Assembly (NCBI RefSeq): GCF_020731415.2
Contig: NZ_CP088273.1
Coordinates: forward strand, 2,671,001 to 2,735,000
DNA length: 64,000 bases
From: Phyllobacterium sp. T1293
Lineage (GTDB): Bacteria; Pseudomonadota; Alphaproteobacteria; Rhizobiales; Rhizobiaceae
Direction: 5' to 3'
The notes below the pieces were generated by a model. It was not told the DNA's origin. It saw nothing but the letters and a program-made list of their open reading frames with translations, and made no database searches. A program made the translations under genes and the position numbers. Shown piece by piece: positions 57,101 through 64,000 of this stretch. Position 1 is the stretch's first letter. Each line of letters starts with the position of its first letter.

Positions 57101-60100
57101 TTTGCGCTGATCTGGTTCTTCTCACCTGTCATTGCATGGCTCGTCAGCCGTTCGGCAAAGCCGCTGGATGATCTGAATGTCCGCTCTTCTGATAAGAGCG
57201 AGCTGCGCCGGTTCGCCCGCCGCACCTGGCATTATTACGATACGTTCGTCACCAAAGAGCAGAATTTCATTCCGCCTGACAATTTTCAGGAAGATCCGCA
57301 TCCGGTTATCGCGACACGCACATCGCCAACCAATATCGGTATGTATCTGCTGTCGACGGTGGCTGCACGCGACTTTGGCTGGATCGGTTTCAACGAAACG
57401 CTGACCCGTATCGATGACACACTGACCACGCTTGAAAAGATGGAAAAATATCGCGGCCATCTTTACAACTGGTATGAGACGACCACTTTGCGGCCCCTTC
57501 TGCCGCTTTACGTCTCCTCGGTGGATAGCGGCAATCTCGCCGGTCATCTGGTGGCGCTTTCCTCCGCTTTGGAAAAGTGGGCCGAAGCACCATCTGTCTA
57601 TCTGCAAAGCGATCTCGACGGTATTCTCGATGTCAGCGATATCCTTGAAGAGGCGATCAACGACATTCCCGATGAACGCCGTGTGCTGCGGCCACTGCGC
57701 CGCCGTTTGGATGAGCGGGTGGCGAACTTCCGCCGTGCCATCACAACCATCAAGGAAGAGCCTGAAACCGCTTCCCTGCGCACTATCAATCTTTCGCTGT
57801 TTGCCGGTGACATTCAGCGTCTGACCGAGGAACTGCATGGCGAGCTTGAAAGCCCGCTGAGCACCGTTGCCAATGGCTGGGCGCTGCTTCTGGTCAAGAC
57901 CTGTCAGGCCCATACGGACGATGCCATCGGAACACATGATGGTACAGACAGCCTGCGCGAACGTCTGGTTTCGCTGGCAACCCGGGCCCGGCAACTGGCC
58001 TTCGATACAGACTTCACCTTCCTTGAACGCAAGGAACGCCGTCTGCTCTCAATCGGTTTCCGCGTCGACACCAATGAGCTTGATGCCAGCTGCTACGATC
58101 TTCTGGCTTCGGAAGCCCGTCTTGCCAGTCTCTTTGCCATTGCCAAGGGCGATATCCCTGTTGATCACTGGTTCCGTCTTGGCCGTCTTCTGGTTCCGGT
58201 TGGCTGGCGCGGTGCGCTGATCTCATGGTCAGGCTCCATGTTCGAATATCTCATGCCACCACTGGTCATGATCGAACCTTTGGGCTCCATGCTCGATCAG
58301 ACCAACAAGCTGATCGTTCAGCGCCAGATCGAATATGGCGAGTCAAAGGGTCTGCCGTGGGGTATTTCGGAAGCCGCCTATAATGCGCGCGATCCGGAGA
58401 TGAACTACCAGTACACCAATTTCGGTGTTCCAACGCTCGGCCTGAAGCGTGGCCTTTCCAAGAACTATGTGGTGGCGCCCTATGCCAGCATCATGGCCGC
58501 ACAGTATCGCCCGGCGGAAGCTGTGGTCAATCTGAAGCGCCTGCGCGAAATGGGTGCGCTGGGTCAGTACGGTTTCTATGATGCCGTCGACTTCACCCGC
58601 TCCCGCGTTCGCGAGGACGAGGAATATGCCGTCGTTCGCAATTACATGGCGCACCATCACGGCATGTCGATTGTTGCTGTCAACAATGTGGTGTTTGAAG
58701 GCCGCATGCGTGACCGCTTCCATTCGGACCCTGTGATTGAAGCCGCCGAACTGCTGCTGCAGGAAAAAGCCCCGCGCGAAATTCCAGTTCTGCAGGCGAA
58801 GGCCGATAATCCGATGCGTAAGGCCGTGGAAAGCGGCGAAGAAACGGCGTCTATCCGTTTCATCAAGAACCCGCTTTCCGCCCCGCGCGCCACGCAGATC
58901 ATGTCGAACGGACATTACTCGGTCATGGTCACTGCCAATGGTGGCGGTTACAGCCGCTGGAATGGTCTTGCCATCACGCGCTTCCAGCCTGATCCGCTTG
59001 AAAGCGGCTATGGCACGTTCCTGTTCCTGCGTGATCTCGACAGCGGCGAATGGTGGTCGGCGACCGGTGATCCCGTTCGGGCAGCCGGCGAAAAAAGCAC
59101 AACCATCTTTGCTGACTACAAGGCTGAATTCGTCAAGGAAAACGGTACCATCCAGACCACGGTAGAAACCATCGTCGCTTCGGATTCCGATGGCGAAGGC
59201 CGTCGCATCATCATCACCAATACCGGAACAAAAGACCGGATCATTGAAGTGACGTCCTATGCGGAACTGGTTCTAACGGCTGACGATACGGATACTGCGC
59301 ATCCGGCCTTTGCCAAGATGTTTGTGGAAACCGAGATCGACCCGCGCGGCGATACGATTTATGCGACGCGCCGCAAGCGGGGTAGCGGCGAGCCCGATAT
59401 TCACGTGGCCCATGTGGTCACGGATGGTTCGGGCGCGATGCGCGAAATTCAGGCGGAAACGGACCGGCGGGCATTTATTGGCCGCGGTCGTAACCTGCGC
59501 AATCCAGCCGCCTTCGATGAGGGCGTCACCCTCAATGGCAGTCAGGGATTTGTGCTCGATCCCATCGCTTCGCTGCGTTGCCGCGTGCGGGTTCCCGCCC
59601 ATAAACGCGTCACGCTGGTTTACTGGACCCTTGTCGGGCCAGACCGGCATGAGTTGGAAGAAGTCGTCTCGCGCTTCCGTCACCCGGATTGTTTTGCCCG
59701 CGAATTCTCGCTGTCTTGGACAAGTTCGCAGGTGCGGCTGCATCATATCGAGATCAATCCGGATGAGGCCGCGGACTTCCAGCGCGTCGCAACCAGCCTG
59801 ATCTATACGGACAAGGCTCTGCGCCTGCCCTCCGAAAGCATCGCATCCGGCCTTGGCAGCCAGTCCGATCTCTGGCCCATGTCCATCTCAGGCGACTTTC
59901 CCATCCTTGCACTGCGCATCGACGATGAAGCCGATATGGAAACGCTGAAGAACGTGCTGAAGGCACAGGAATACTGGCGGGCGAAGGGGCTTGTGGTCGA
60001 CGTTGTCGTCATCAATGAGCGCTCCTTCTCCTATGCTCAGGATTTCCAGCGCGGGCTCGAAGCGATCTGCGAAAACAGCCGCAACCGTGGCGGGCAATAT

Positions 60101-62797
60101 GGACCGCGTGTCCATATCTTCACGGTGCGTAAGGACCAGATGAGCGATGCGAGCTATAATACCCTGCTCGCTTCCGCCCGTATCGTCATGCATGCCCAGA
60201 ACGGTACGCTGGTCGAGCAGTTGAAGCGTACGGAAGAACTGGCGGCGGCGGACCTGCAGCCAGCCATTACTGCTTCCGGCAAAACGCTCGCTACCGGTGA
60301 CACCGGCCTTGATGACATGCGCGCCATTGCGCCAGCACCGACCCAGCTGGCAAGTAAGCGTCGCCAGAAAACAGATGGCGGCGATCTTGCCTTCTGGAAT
60401 GGTTTTGGCGGCTTCGACATGAAGACCAATGAATATGTCATCCGCCTCGCTGACCGGGCCAACACGCCGCAGCCCTGGATCAATGTGATTTCCAATGCGG
60501 GCTTTGGCTTCCACGTTTCGGCTGAGGGTGCAGGCTTCACATGGTCCAGCAACAGCCGCGACTATCAGTTGACGCAATGGTCGAACGATCCTGTCATCAA
60601 CCGGTCGGGCGAAGCGATCTATGTCGTTGATCTCGACAAGGGCACGGCATTCTCGCCCACCGCTTCGGTGCTGCGTGATCCTTCGGTGCAGTATGAAACA
60701 CGCCATGGCCAAGGCTATTCGACGTTCCTGTCGCGGCATGGCAATGTTGGCTTGGAACTGACCCACACAATCGATACGGAAATGCCGGTGCGTGTGTCCA
60801 GTCTCAAGATCACCAATAATGGCGGAACGGCCAAGCAATTGCGTGTCTACGGTTTCGTGGAATGGATGCTTGGCAATTCGCGGGCGAAAACGGCGCCGTT
60901 CATTGTGCCATCGCATGATGTGGAAAGCGGCGCACTGTTCGCCCGCAATCCTTACGGTGCTGACCGCAAGGATCACGTCGCATTCTTTGCCTCAAACGTG
61001 AAACCGCAATCGGTGACATCGGACAGGACAGAGTTCTTCGGCCCATTGGGTTCGGTTGATCAACCCGTGGCTGTGCTACAGGCAAAAACCCTGTCGAATG
61101 TGGTTGAAGCGGGGGGCGATCCCTGCGCGGCAATGGCTGTTGATGTGGAAATCGCTGCCGGAGAAACCAAGGAAATCCTGTTCTATATCGGCGATACTGC
61201 CGGTGCCACCGAAGCTCGCCGTGTACTCTCCGAACAGCTGAAAAAGCCGTTTGACAAGACGCTCGCCGCCTCCAAAGCAGTCTGGACAGGCTTCCTCGAC
61301 GGCCTGCAGGTCGATACGCCTGACGATGCGTTCGACGTGATGGTCAATCGCTGGCTGCCCTATCAGAGCCTTGCCTGCCGCATCTGGGCACGCACGGCCT
61401 TTTATCAGGCCAGCGGCGCCTTCGGTTTCCGCGATCAGTTGCAGGACACACTGTCCATGCTGGTGCTTGATCCATCTCTGGCCCGTCACCAGATTCTGAA
61501 TGTTGCTGCCCGCCAATTCAAGGAAGGTGATGTTCAACACTGGTGGTTGCCAACATCGGGCGCCGGTGTACGCACGATGATTTCCGACGATGTGGTCTGG
61601 CTTGGTTATGCCATTGCGCACTACACCTCGGTAACGGGCGATATGAGCATTCTGGATGAGCAGATTGCCTTCATCGAAGGTAAGGCTCTGGAAAATGGCG
61701 AACATGACGCCTTCTACCAGCCGACAATCGCTGCTGATAAAGTGACAGTCTACGAACATGCAGCGCGGGCACTTGATCTTGCCATCGCCCGCACGGGTTC
61801 GCATGGTCTGCCGCTCATGCTCACGGGTGACTGGAACGACGGCATGAACCGTGTCGGTGAAGAGGGCAAGGGCGAGAGCATCTGGCTGGGCTGGTTCCTG
61901 ATCAGCACCTTGCGCGATGTTCTGCCGATTGCCCGCCAGCGCAAGGACACTGACCGCGTCAAGCGATGGGAAGCCCATATTGAAAGCCTCAAGGCCGCGC
62001 TTGAAAAAGATGGCTGGGACGGCGAATGGTACCGTCGCGGCTATTTCGACGACGGTTCGCCTCTGGGTTCCAAGACAAGCGAAGAGTGCAAGATCGACTC
62101 GATTGCCCAGTCCTGGAGCGTGCTCTCGGGCTACGGCGATGCGGATCGTGCCAAGCAGGCGATGCAATCCGTCGCGACGCATCTGGTGGATGACGAAGTG
62201 GATATCATCAAGCTGTTCACACCGCCCTTCAACAAGTCGCGTCACGATCCGGGTTATATCAAGAGCTATCCGCCGGGCGTGCGCGAAAATGGCGGTCAAT
62301 ATACCCATGCCGCCACCTGGGCTGTGCTTGCCATGGCAAAGCTCGGCAATGCCGACGAAGCCTATCGCTGGTTCAGCAAGCTCAATCCTGTGAACCATTC
62401 GCTGGATGCCGATAAGGCCGAATCCTATCGGGTTGAACCCTATGTGGTTGCCGCTGACGTTTATTCGGTTGATCCGATGCGCGGACGTGGCGGCTGGACC
62501 TGGTACACGGGTTCCGCTGGCTGGCTTTACCGGGTGGCGACGGAAGGTATTCTCGGTATCAGCCGCCAGAATGACCGGTTGTTCGTTGACCCTGCCCTGC
62601 CAACCGCGTGGACCGATGGCTTCAGTTTCGTCCTGCGCAACGGCAAGGCGCGCTATACGGTCGAGGTGAAACCAGCCGCCAAGGGCGGCAGGAAGATCAC
62701 TGTGGATGGCAAGAAGCTGGCGAAGGCCGATGCGGGCATTCCGCTTGAGACATCAGGCGAGCACAAGGTGCTTGTGGAAGTTGTGCCGGGAAAATAG
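54194..62797 (+). CDS. cgs: Cyclic beta-1,2-glucan synthetase
   Basis: The giant protein has 2867 residues, in line with Brucella Cgs (about 320 kDa). It has an N-terminal region, a family 84 glycosyltransferase with the DXD motif D631-S-D633 (TLDSDTRLTPDSVN) and the RHHRWTRGDWQLLP motif (QxxRW-like), transmembrane helices around 410-480 and 810-1000, and a C-terminal GH94-type phosphorylase region with GDWNDG (D2549) setting ring size. It initiates, elongates, cyclises and trims the glucan from UDP-glucose. ATG 54194 follows GAAGGCAA; the in-frame extension to 54107 is not supported. Periplasmic cyclic glucan is a virulence and symbiosis factor in this group. Confidence 0.96.
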   Translation: MALLSFFKSFTPQKNAVGQIFSVQPNPIRAHYKSIDDLRDMGARVARGEDIRLPDYEPMVFEQRTVENARLILHSYRSSDAAARKGETITPAAQWLLDNYYLVDQNIQQVERDLPKKFFRQLPPLKGKPEIPRVMALAWLYAAHTDSQFSLSSLTAVVEGFQTVSPLHIGELWALPSAVRFILIENARRLSLRVERARRMRAYANSVADEITLNADKDTLPQLLAQYTTAARDSTFATHLLYRLRGGAMHSGAAVAWLEEELEKNGSDAEDAIIQEHTRQSTGGVTMGNLIRSLKAIDDVDWITWFETVSGVDAVLREHSNFDALDFHSRNAYRVAIEKIARRSGKSEQDITQAALDLAHHSAETKGDEKSVTVQRKRDVGYYLAGDGRSELEKTCGSTPTVLQRWVRFYKMLGLAGLWVPASVISIGILFLIHYWLRRYGLPSDTVLLLTILAVFPTMETANGFVNWIIPMFMPPTRLIGFEYKNGLPPEAKTLVAVPTLITSRDSVDEHIRNLEVHYLTNPRGEIYFALLTDWADSKVEQNENDLDILDYAREKVTALNQHYTQGGNPRFFLLHRKRLYNAQEGRWMGWERKRGKLHELNLLLRGDKDTTYFPSNEEVPTDIKFVMTLDSDTRLTPDSVNRLAGKLSHPLNRPIYKEKSGRVTSGYAILQPRVTPSLTTGDDASFLQRVFSVNRGIDPYVFAVSDVYQDVLGEGTFTGKGLYDIDFFELALDGKIDENTVLSHDLLEGGYARAALVSDVEVVEDYPTGYNVDISRHHRWTRGDWQLLPYLFSTKPGVTAVTRWKMTDNLRRSLTPVFWIIASIAGWTLLPPGVAALWQFFMIFSMFIVPTMILFTNLVPTDMNLSLKGHFQAILTDIFSGAADIALRITFIANMACLMADAIARTLYRVFISRKNLLEWRAAAQAKASAPDTLQYYARLMWPAVIVAIVAIALPLATHNRAWFLAVPFALIWFFSPVIAWLVSRSAKPLDDLNVRSSDKSELRRFARRTWHYYDTFVTKEQNFIPPDNFQEDPHPVIATRTSPTNIGMYLLSTVAARDFGWIGFNETLTRIDDTLTTLEKMEKYRGHLYNWYETTTLRPLLPLYVSSVDSGNLAGHLVALSSALEKWAEAPSVYLQSDLDGILDVSDILEEAINDIPDERRVLRPLRRRLDERVANFRRAITTIKEEPETASLRTINLSLFAGDIQRLTEELHGELESPLSTVANGWALLLVKTCQAHTDDAIGTHDGTDSLRERLVSLATRARQLAFDTDFTFLERKERRLLSIGFRVDTNELDASCYDLLASEARLASLFAIAKGDIPVDHWFRLGRLLVPVGWRGALISWSGSMFEYLMPPLVMIEPLGSMLDQTNKLIVQRQIEYGESKGLPWGISEAAYNARDPEMNYQYTNFGVPTLGLKRGLSKNYVVAPYASIMAAQYRPAEAVVNLKRLREMGALGQYGFYDAVDFTRSRVREDEEYAVVRNYMAHHHGMSIVAVNNVVFEGRMRDRFHSDPVIEAAELLLQEKAPREIPVLQAKADNPMRKAVESGEETASIRFIKNPLSAPRATQIMSNGHYSVMVTANGGGYSRWNGLAITRFQPDPLESGYGTFLFLRDLDSGEWWSATGDPVRAAGEKSTTIFADYKAEFVKENGTIQTTVETIVASDSDGEGRRIIITNTGTKDRIIEVTSYAELVLTADDTDTAHPAFAKMFVETEIDPRGDTIYATRRKRGSGEPDIHVAHVVTDGSGAMREIQAETDRRAFIGRGRNLRNPAAFDEGVTLNGSQGFVLDPIASLRCRVRVPAHKRVTLVYWTLVGPDRHELEEVVSRFRHPDCFAREFSLSWTSSQVRLHHIEINPDEAADFQRVATSLIYTDKALRLPSESIASGLGSQSDLWPMSISGDFPILALRIDDEADMETLKNVLKAQEYWRAKGLVVDVVVINERSFSYAQDFQRGLEAICENSRNRGGQYGPRVHIFTVRKDQMSDASYNTLLASARIVMHAQNGTLVEQLKRTEELAAADLQPAITASGKTLATGDTGLDDMRAIAPAPTQLASKRRQKTDGGDLAFWNGFGGFDMKTNEYVIRLADRANTPQPWINVISNAGFGFHVSAEGAGFTWSSNSRDYQLTQWSNDPVINRSGEAIYVVDLDKGTAFSPTASVLRDPSVQYETRHGQGYSTFLSRHGNVGLELTHTIDTEMPVRVSSLKITNNGGTAKQLRVYGFVEWMLGNSRAKTAPFIVPSHDVESGALFARNPYGADRKDHVAFFASNVKPQSVTSDRTEFFGPLGSVDQPVAVLQAKTLSNVVEAGGDPCAAMAVDVEIAAGETKEILFYIGDTAGATEARRVLSEQLKKPFDKTLAASKAVWTGFLDGLQVDTPDDAFDVMVNRWLPYQSLACRIWARTAFYQASGAFGFRDQLQDTLSMLVLDPSLARHQILNVAARQFKEGDVQHWWLPTSGAGVRTMISDDVVWLGYAIAHYTSVTGDMSILDEQIAFIEGKALENGEHDAFYQPTIAADKVTVYEHAARALDLAIARTGSHGLPLMLTGDWNDGMNRVGEEGKGESIWLGWFLISTLRDVLPIARQRKDTDRVKRWEAHIESLKAALEKDGWDGEWYRRGYFDDGSPLGSKTSEECKIDSIAQSWSVLSGYGDADRAKQAMQSVATHLVDDEVDIIKLFTPPFNKSRHDPGYIKSYPPGVRENGGQYTHAATWAVLAMAKLGNADEAYRWFSKLNPVNHSLDADKAESYRVEPYVVAADVYSVDPMRGRGGWTWYTGSAGWLYRVATEGILGISRQNDRLFVDPALPTAWTDGFSFVLRNGKARYTVEVKPAAKGGRKITVDGKKLAKADAGIPLETSGEHKVLVEVVPGK

Positions 62798-62798
62798 C

Positions 62799-62816
62799 CA
62801 GCGGCTTTCACCGCTG
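62799..62816. terminator. Hairpin between cgs and sitD
   Basis: CAGCGG-CTTTCA-CCGCTG forms a 6-base stem right after the cgs stop, between convergent genes. No long T-run follows, so it is a weak bidirectional terminator candidate. Confidence 0.5.
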
Positions 62817-62826
62817 ACTTCAATAT

Positions 62827-63678
62827 TTACTCCGCCGCCTGCGCTTCGGTGCTGGCGGCGGTTCTGTTTCTGGAAACGAGAAACGCCAGAATGAAACTAG
62901 CTGTCAGCAGAAGCACGATGGTTGGTGCCGGAGCACTATCGAGAAAGAAGCTCAGATAGATACCGGCAAGCGACGTGACCACTGCAACCGCCGCTGATAC
63001 GAGCAGCATCTGCTCGAAGCGTTTGGTCAGAAGAAAGGCAATCGATCCCGGCGCAATCAACATGGCAACGGCAAGGATGATACCAACAGCCTTGAGCGCG
63101 CCGACGATGGTGAGCGACAGGATACACAGCAAGCCGTAATGCAAGAATTTGACCGGCAGGCCGATAGCCTGCGCGTGCTGCGGATCAAAGGCATGCAGCA
63201 GCAGATCGCGGCGCCAGATGCTGAGGGCCAGCAAAGTGACCGCTGCAATGACGCCTGTCTCGGCAATATCACTCCATGCCACACCGAGCATATCGCCGAA
63301 CAGGATATGATCGAGATGCACGTCGGACTGGATCTTGGTGTAAAGCACGATGCCAAGCCCGAACATGCCGGAGAATACCACGCCCATAACCGTGTCTTCC
63401 TTGACCCGGCTGTTCTGCTTGAGAAAGCCGGTTGCCAGCGCGCAGATCATCCCCGCTGCGAAGGCACCAATGGCAAGCGGTATGCCTGCAATATAGGCAA
63501 GGACAACACCGGGCAGCACCGCATGAGAGATAGCATCACCCATCAGCGACCAGCCTTTCAGAACAAGAAAAGGCGAGAGCAGGCCCATGGGGACGGCCAC
63601 CAGAAGCGTGATGACAAAGGCCTGCTGCATGAAGCCGAAATTGAATGGCTGCAACAGAAGCTGGATTACATCGCTCAT
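62827..63678 (-). CDS. sitD: Metal (Mn/Fe/Zn) ABC transporter permease, SitD-like
   Basis: The 283-residue permease of the ABC-3 family has about eight transmembrane helices. It carries LKGWSLMGDAISHAVLPGVV, SRVKEDTVMGVVFSGMFGLG, and the coupling loop VGIILAVAMLIAPGSIAFLL. These fit SitC/SitD, MntB or ZnuB; the tandem permease pair in the window points to a SitABCD-type manganese/iron system. Its ATG overlaps the stop of the upstream permease by 4 bases. Confidence 0.85.
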   Translation of the reverse strand: MSDVIQLLLQPFNFGFMQQAFVITLLVAVPMGLLSPFLVLKGWSLMGDAISHAVLPGVVLAYIAGIPLAIGAFAAGMICALATGFLKQNSRVKEDTVMGVVFSGMFGLGIVLYTKIQSDVHLDHILFGDMLGVAWSDIAETGVIAAVTLLALSIWRRDLLLHAFDPQHAQAIGLPVKFLHYGLLCILSLTIVGALKAVGIILAVAMLIAPGSIAFLLTKRFEQMLLVSAAVAVVTSLAGIYLSFFLDSAPAPTIVLLLTASFILAFLVSRNRTAASTEAQAAE

Positions 63679-64000
63679 GCGCCCTCCTCCAGCGCCAGTT
63701 TCGCGCGGCGGCGTGCGGCAAGTGTTCCGTGTTTGGGAGCGAAAACAAAAGCGGTGAGAAAGACGAGCGTTTGCAGAACCACGATAATGCCGCCGGTGGC
63801 GCCATCGAGAAAATAGCTCAGATAGGCTCCAACAAAACTGGTCAGCGCACCAATCGCCACACTCGTCTGGATCAGACGCGGAAAACGATCATGCAGCAGA
63901 TAGGCCGTCGCTCCGGGGGTGACGACCATGGCCACAACCAGAAACGCGCCCACCGTCTGCATGGCCGCAACCGTCGACGCGCTGAGCAGCGTGAAGAACA
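63675..64000 (-). CDS. sitC: Metal ABC transporter permease, SitC-like (C-terminal part)
   Basis: The frame open to the window edge encodes the C-terminal 108 or so residues of an ABC-3 family permease: LLSASTVAAMQTVGAFLVVA followed by MVVTPGATAYLLHDRFPRLI and two more helices. The start and the rest lie outside the window. It is upstream of and coupled to sitD (ATGA). Genes for the ATPase and binding protein would be expected further right on the minus strand. Confidence 0.8.
   Translation of the reverse strand, partial: FFTLLSASTVAAMQTVGAFLVVAMVVTPGATAYLLHDRFPRLIQTSVAIGALTSFVGAYLSYFLDGATGGIIVVLQTLVFLTAFVFAPKHGTLAARRRAKLALEEGA

Noticed and set aside
61076..62398. 440-codon minus-strand ORF within cgs
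   Set aside because: Antisense to the catalytic phosphorylase region of Cgs; long by GC-driven codon bias only.

Overview
The window reads as a chromosomal segment from an alphaproteobacterium of the Rhizobiales, most likely the Brucella/Ochrobactrum lineage (Brucellaceae). The pointers are a cyclic beta-1,2-glucan synthetase of 2867 residues (Brucella Cgs is about this long), a Brucella-type phosphoglucomutase, a RegB/RegA (PrrBA, ActSR) redox two-component pair, MmcB, and genes organised into tight operons with many 1- to 4-base stop/start overlaps. I cannot name a species. Almost everything is core metabolism. No phage, integrase, transposase, tRNA, rRNA or CRISPR was seen.

Layout. 1-4.1 kb: start of a GntR regulator (cut by the window edge), a lipoprotein lytic transglycosylase and a giant DUF2339 membrane protein. 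4.0-7.5 kb: a TPP-riboswitch operon thiX-thiY-thiE-thiD on the minus strand, which lacks the expected ATPase thiZ. 7.5-15 kb: an orphan TadG-like gene and a six-gene peptide ABC transporter/dipeptidase operon. 15.2-15.9 kb: a TumE/TumA-type toxin-antitoxin pair. 15.9-20 kb: gyrB and a cytochrome P450. 19.9-22.2 kb: a repeat-rich region around a MarR gene with a Cys-rich tail, containing several families of palindromic elements and one element with many stems. 22.2-23.4 kb: an Xre/RES toxin-antitoxin module with two palindromic operators. 23.4-26.5 kb: the glutathione-dependent formaldehyde oxidation operon (adhC, a GNAT gene, a DUF1345 gene, fghA). 26.6-35.7 kb: hrpB, regB, regA, mmcB, an L,D-transpeptidase, pgm and a cysteine-free Mrp ATPase.

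35.8-40.4 kb: an ECF41-type sigma factor divergent from its carboxymuconolactone-decarboxylase partner, with two perfect ECF41-type promoters facing opposite ways between them, then a copper/heme-handling cluster (DUF2946, PepSY, PCuAC, Sco). 40.4-48.6 kb: the complete histidine utilisation locus, hutI-H-G-U-D on the minus strand and hutF-hutC on the plus strand, with a HutC-type palindrome in the divergent region. 48.8-53.9 kb: an uncharacterised Cys-rich protein, two very small ORFs and the sulfate transporter sbp-cysT-cysW-cysA. 54.2-62.8 kb: cgs. 62.8-64 kb: two permeases of a Mn/Fe (SitCD-type) ABC transporter, the second cut by the window edge.

Functional links: pgm makes glucose-1-phosphate, the precursor of the UDP-glucose used by Cgs. 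HutF (formimidoylglutamate deiminase) plus HutG (formylglutamate deformylase) indicates the five-step histidine pathway. The sigma/CMD pair looks autoregulated. The observations I rate highest are the paired ECF41 promoters, the Cys-free Mrp, the ATPase-less thiamin-precursor transporter, the two toxin-antitoxin modules with repeat or palindrome operators, the multi-stem element at 20.2-20.5 kb, and the small-ORF/Cys-rich gene cluster before the sulfate transporter. None of these amounts to a clearly new large system.
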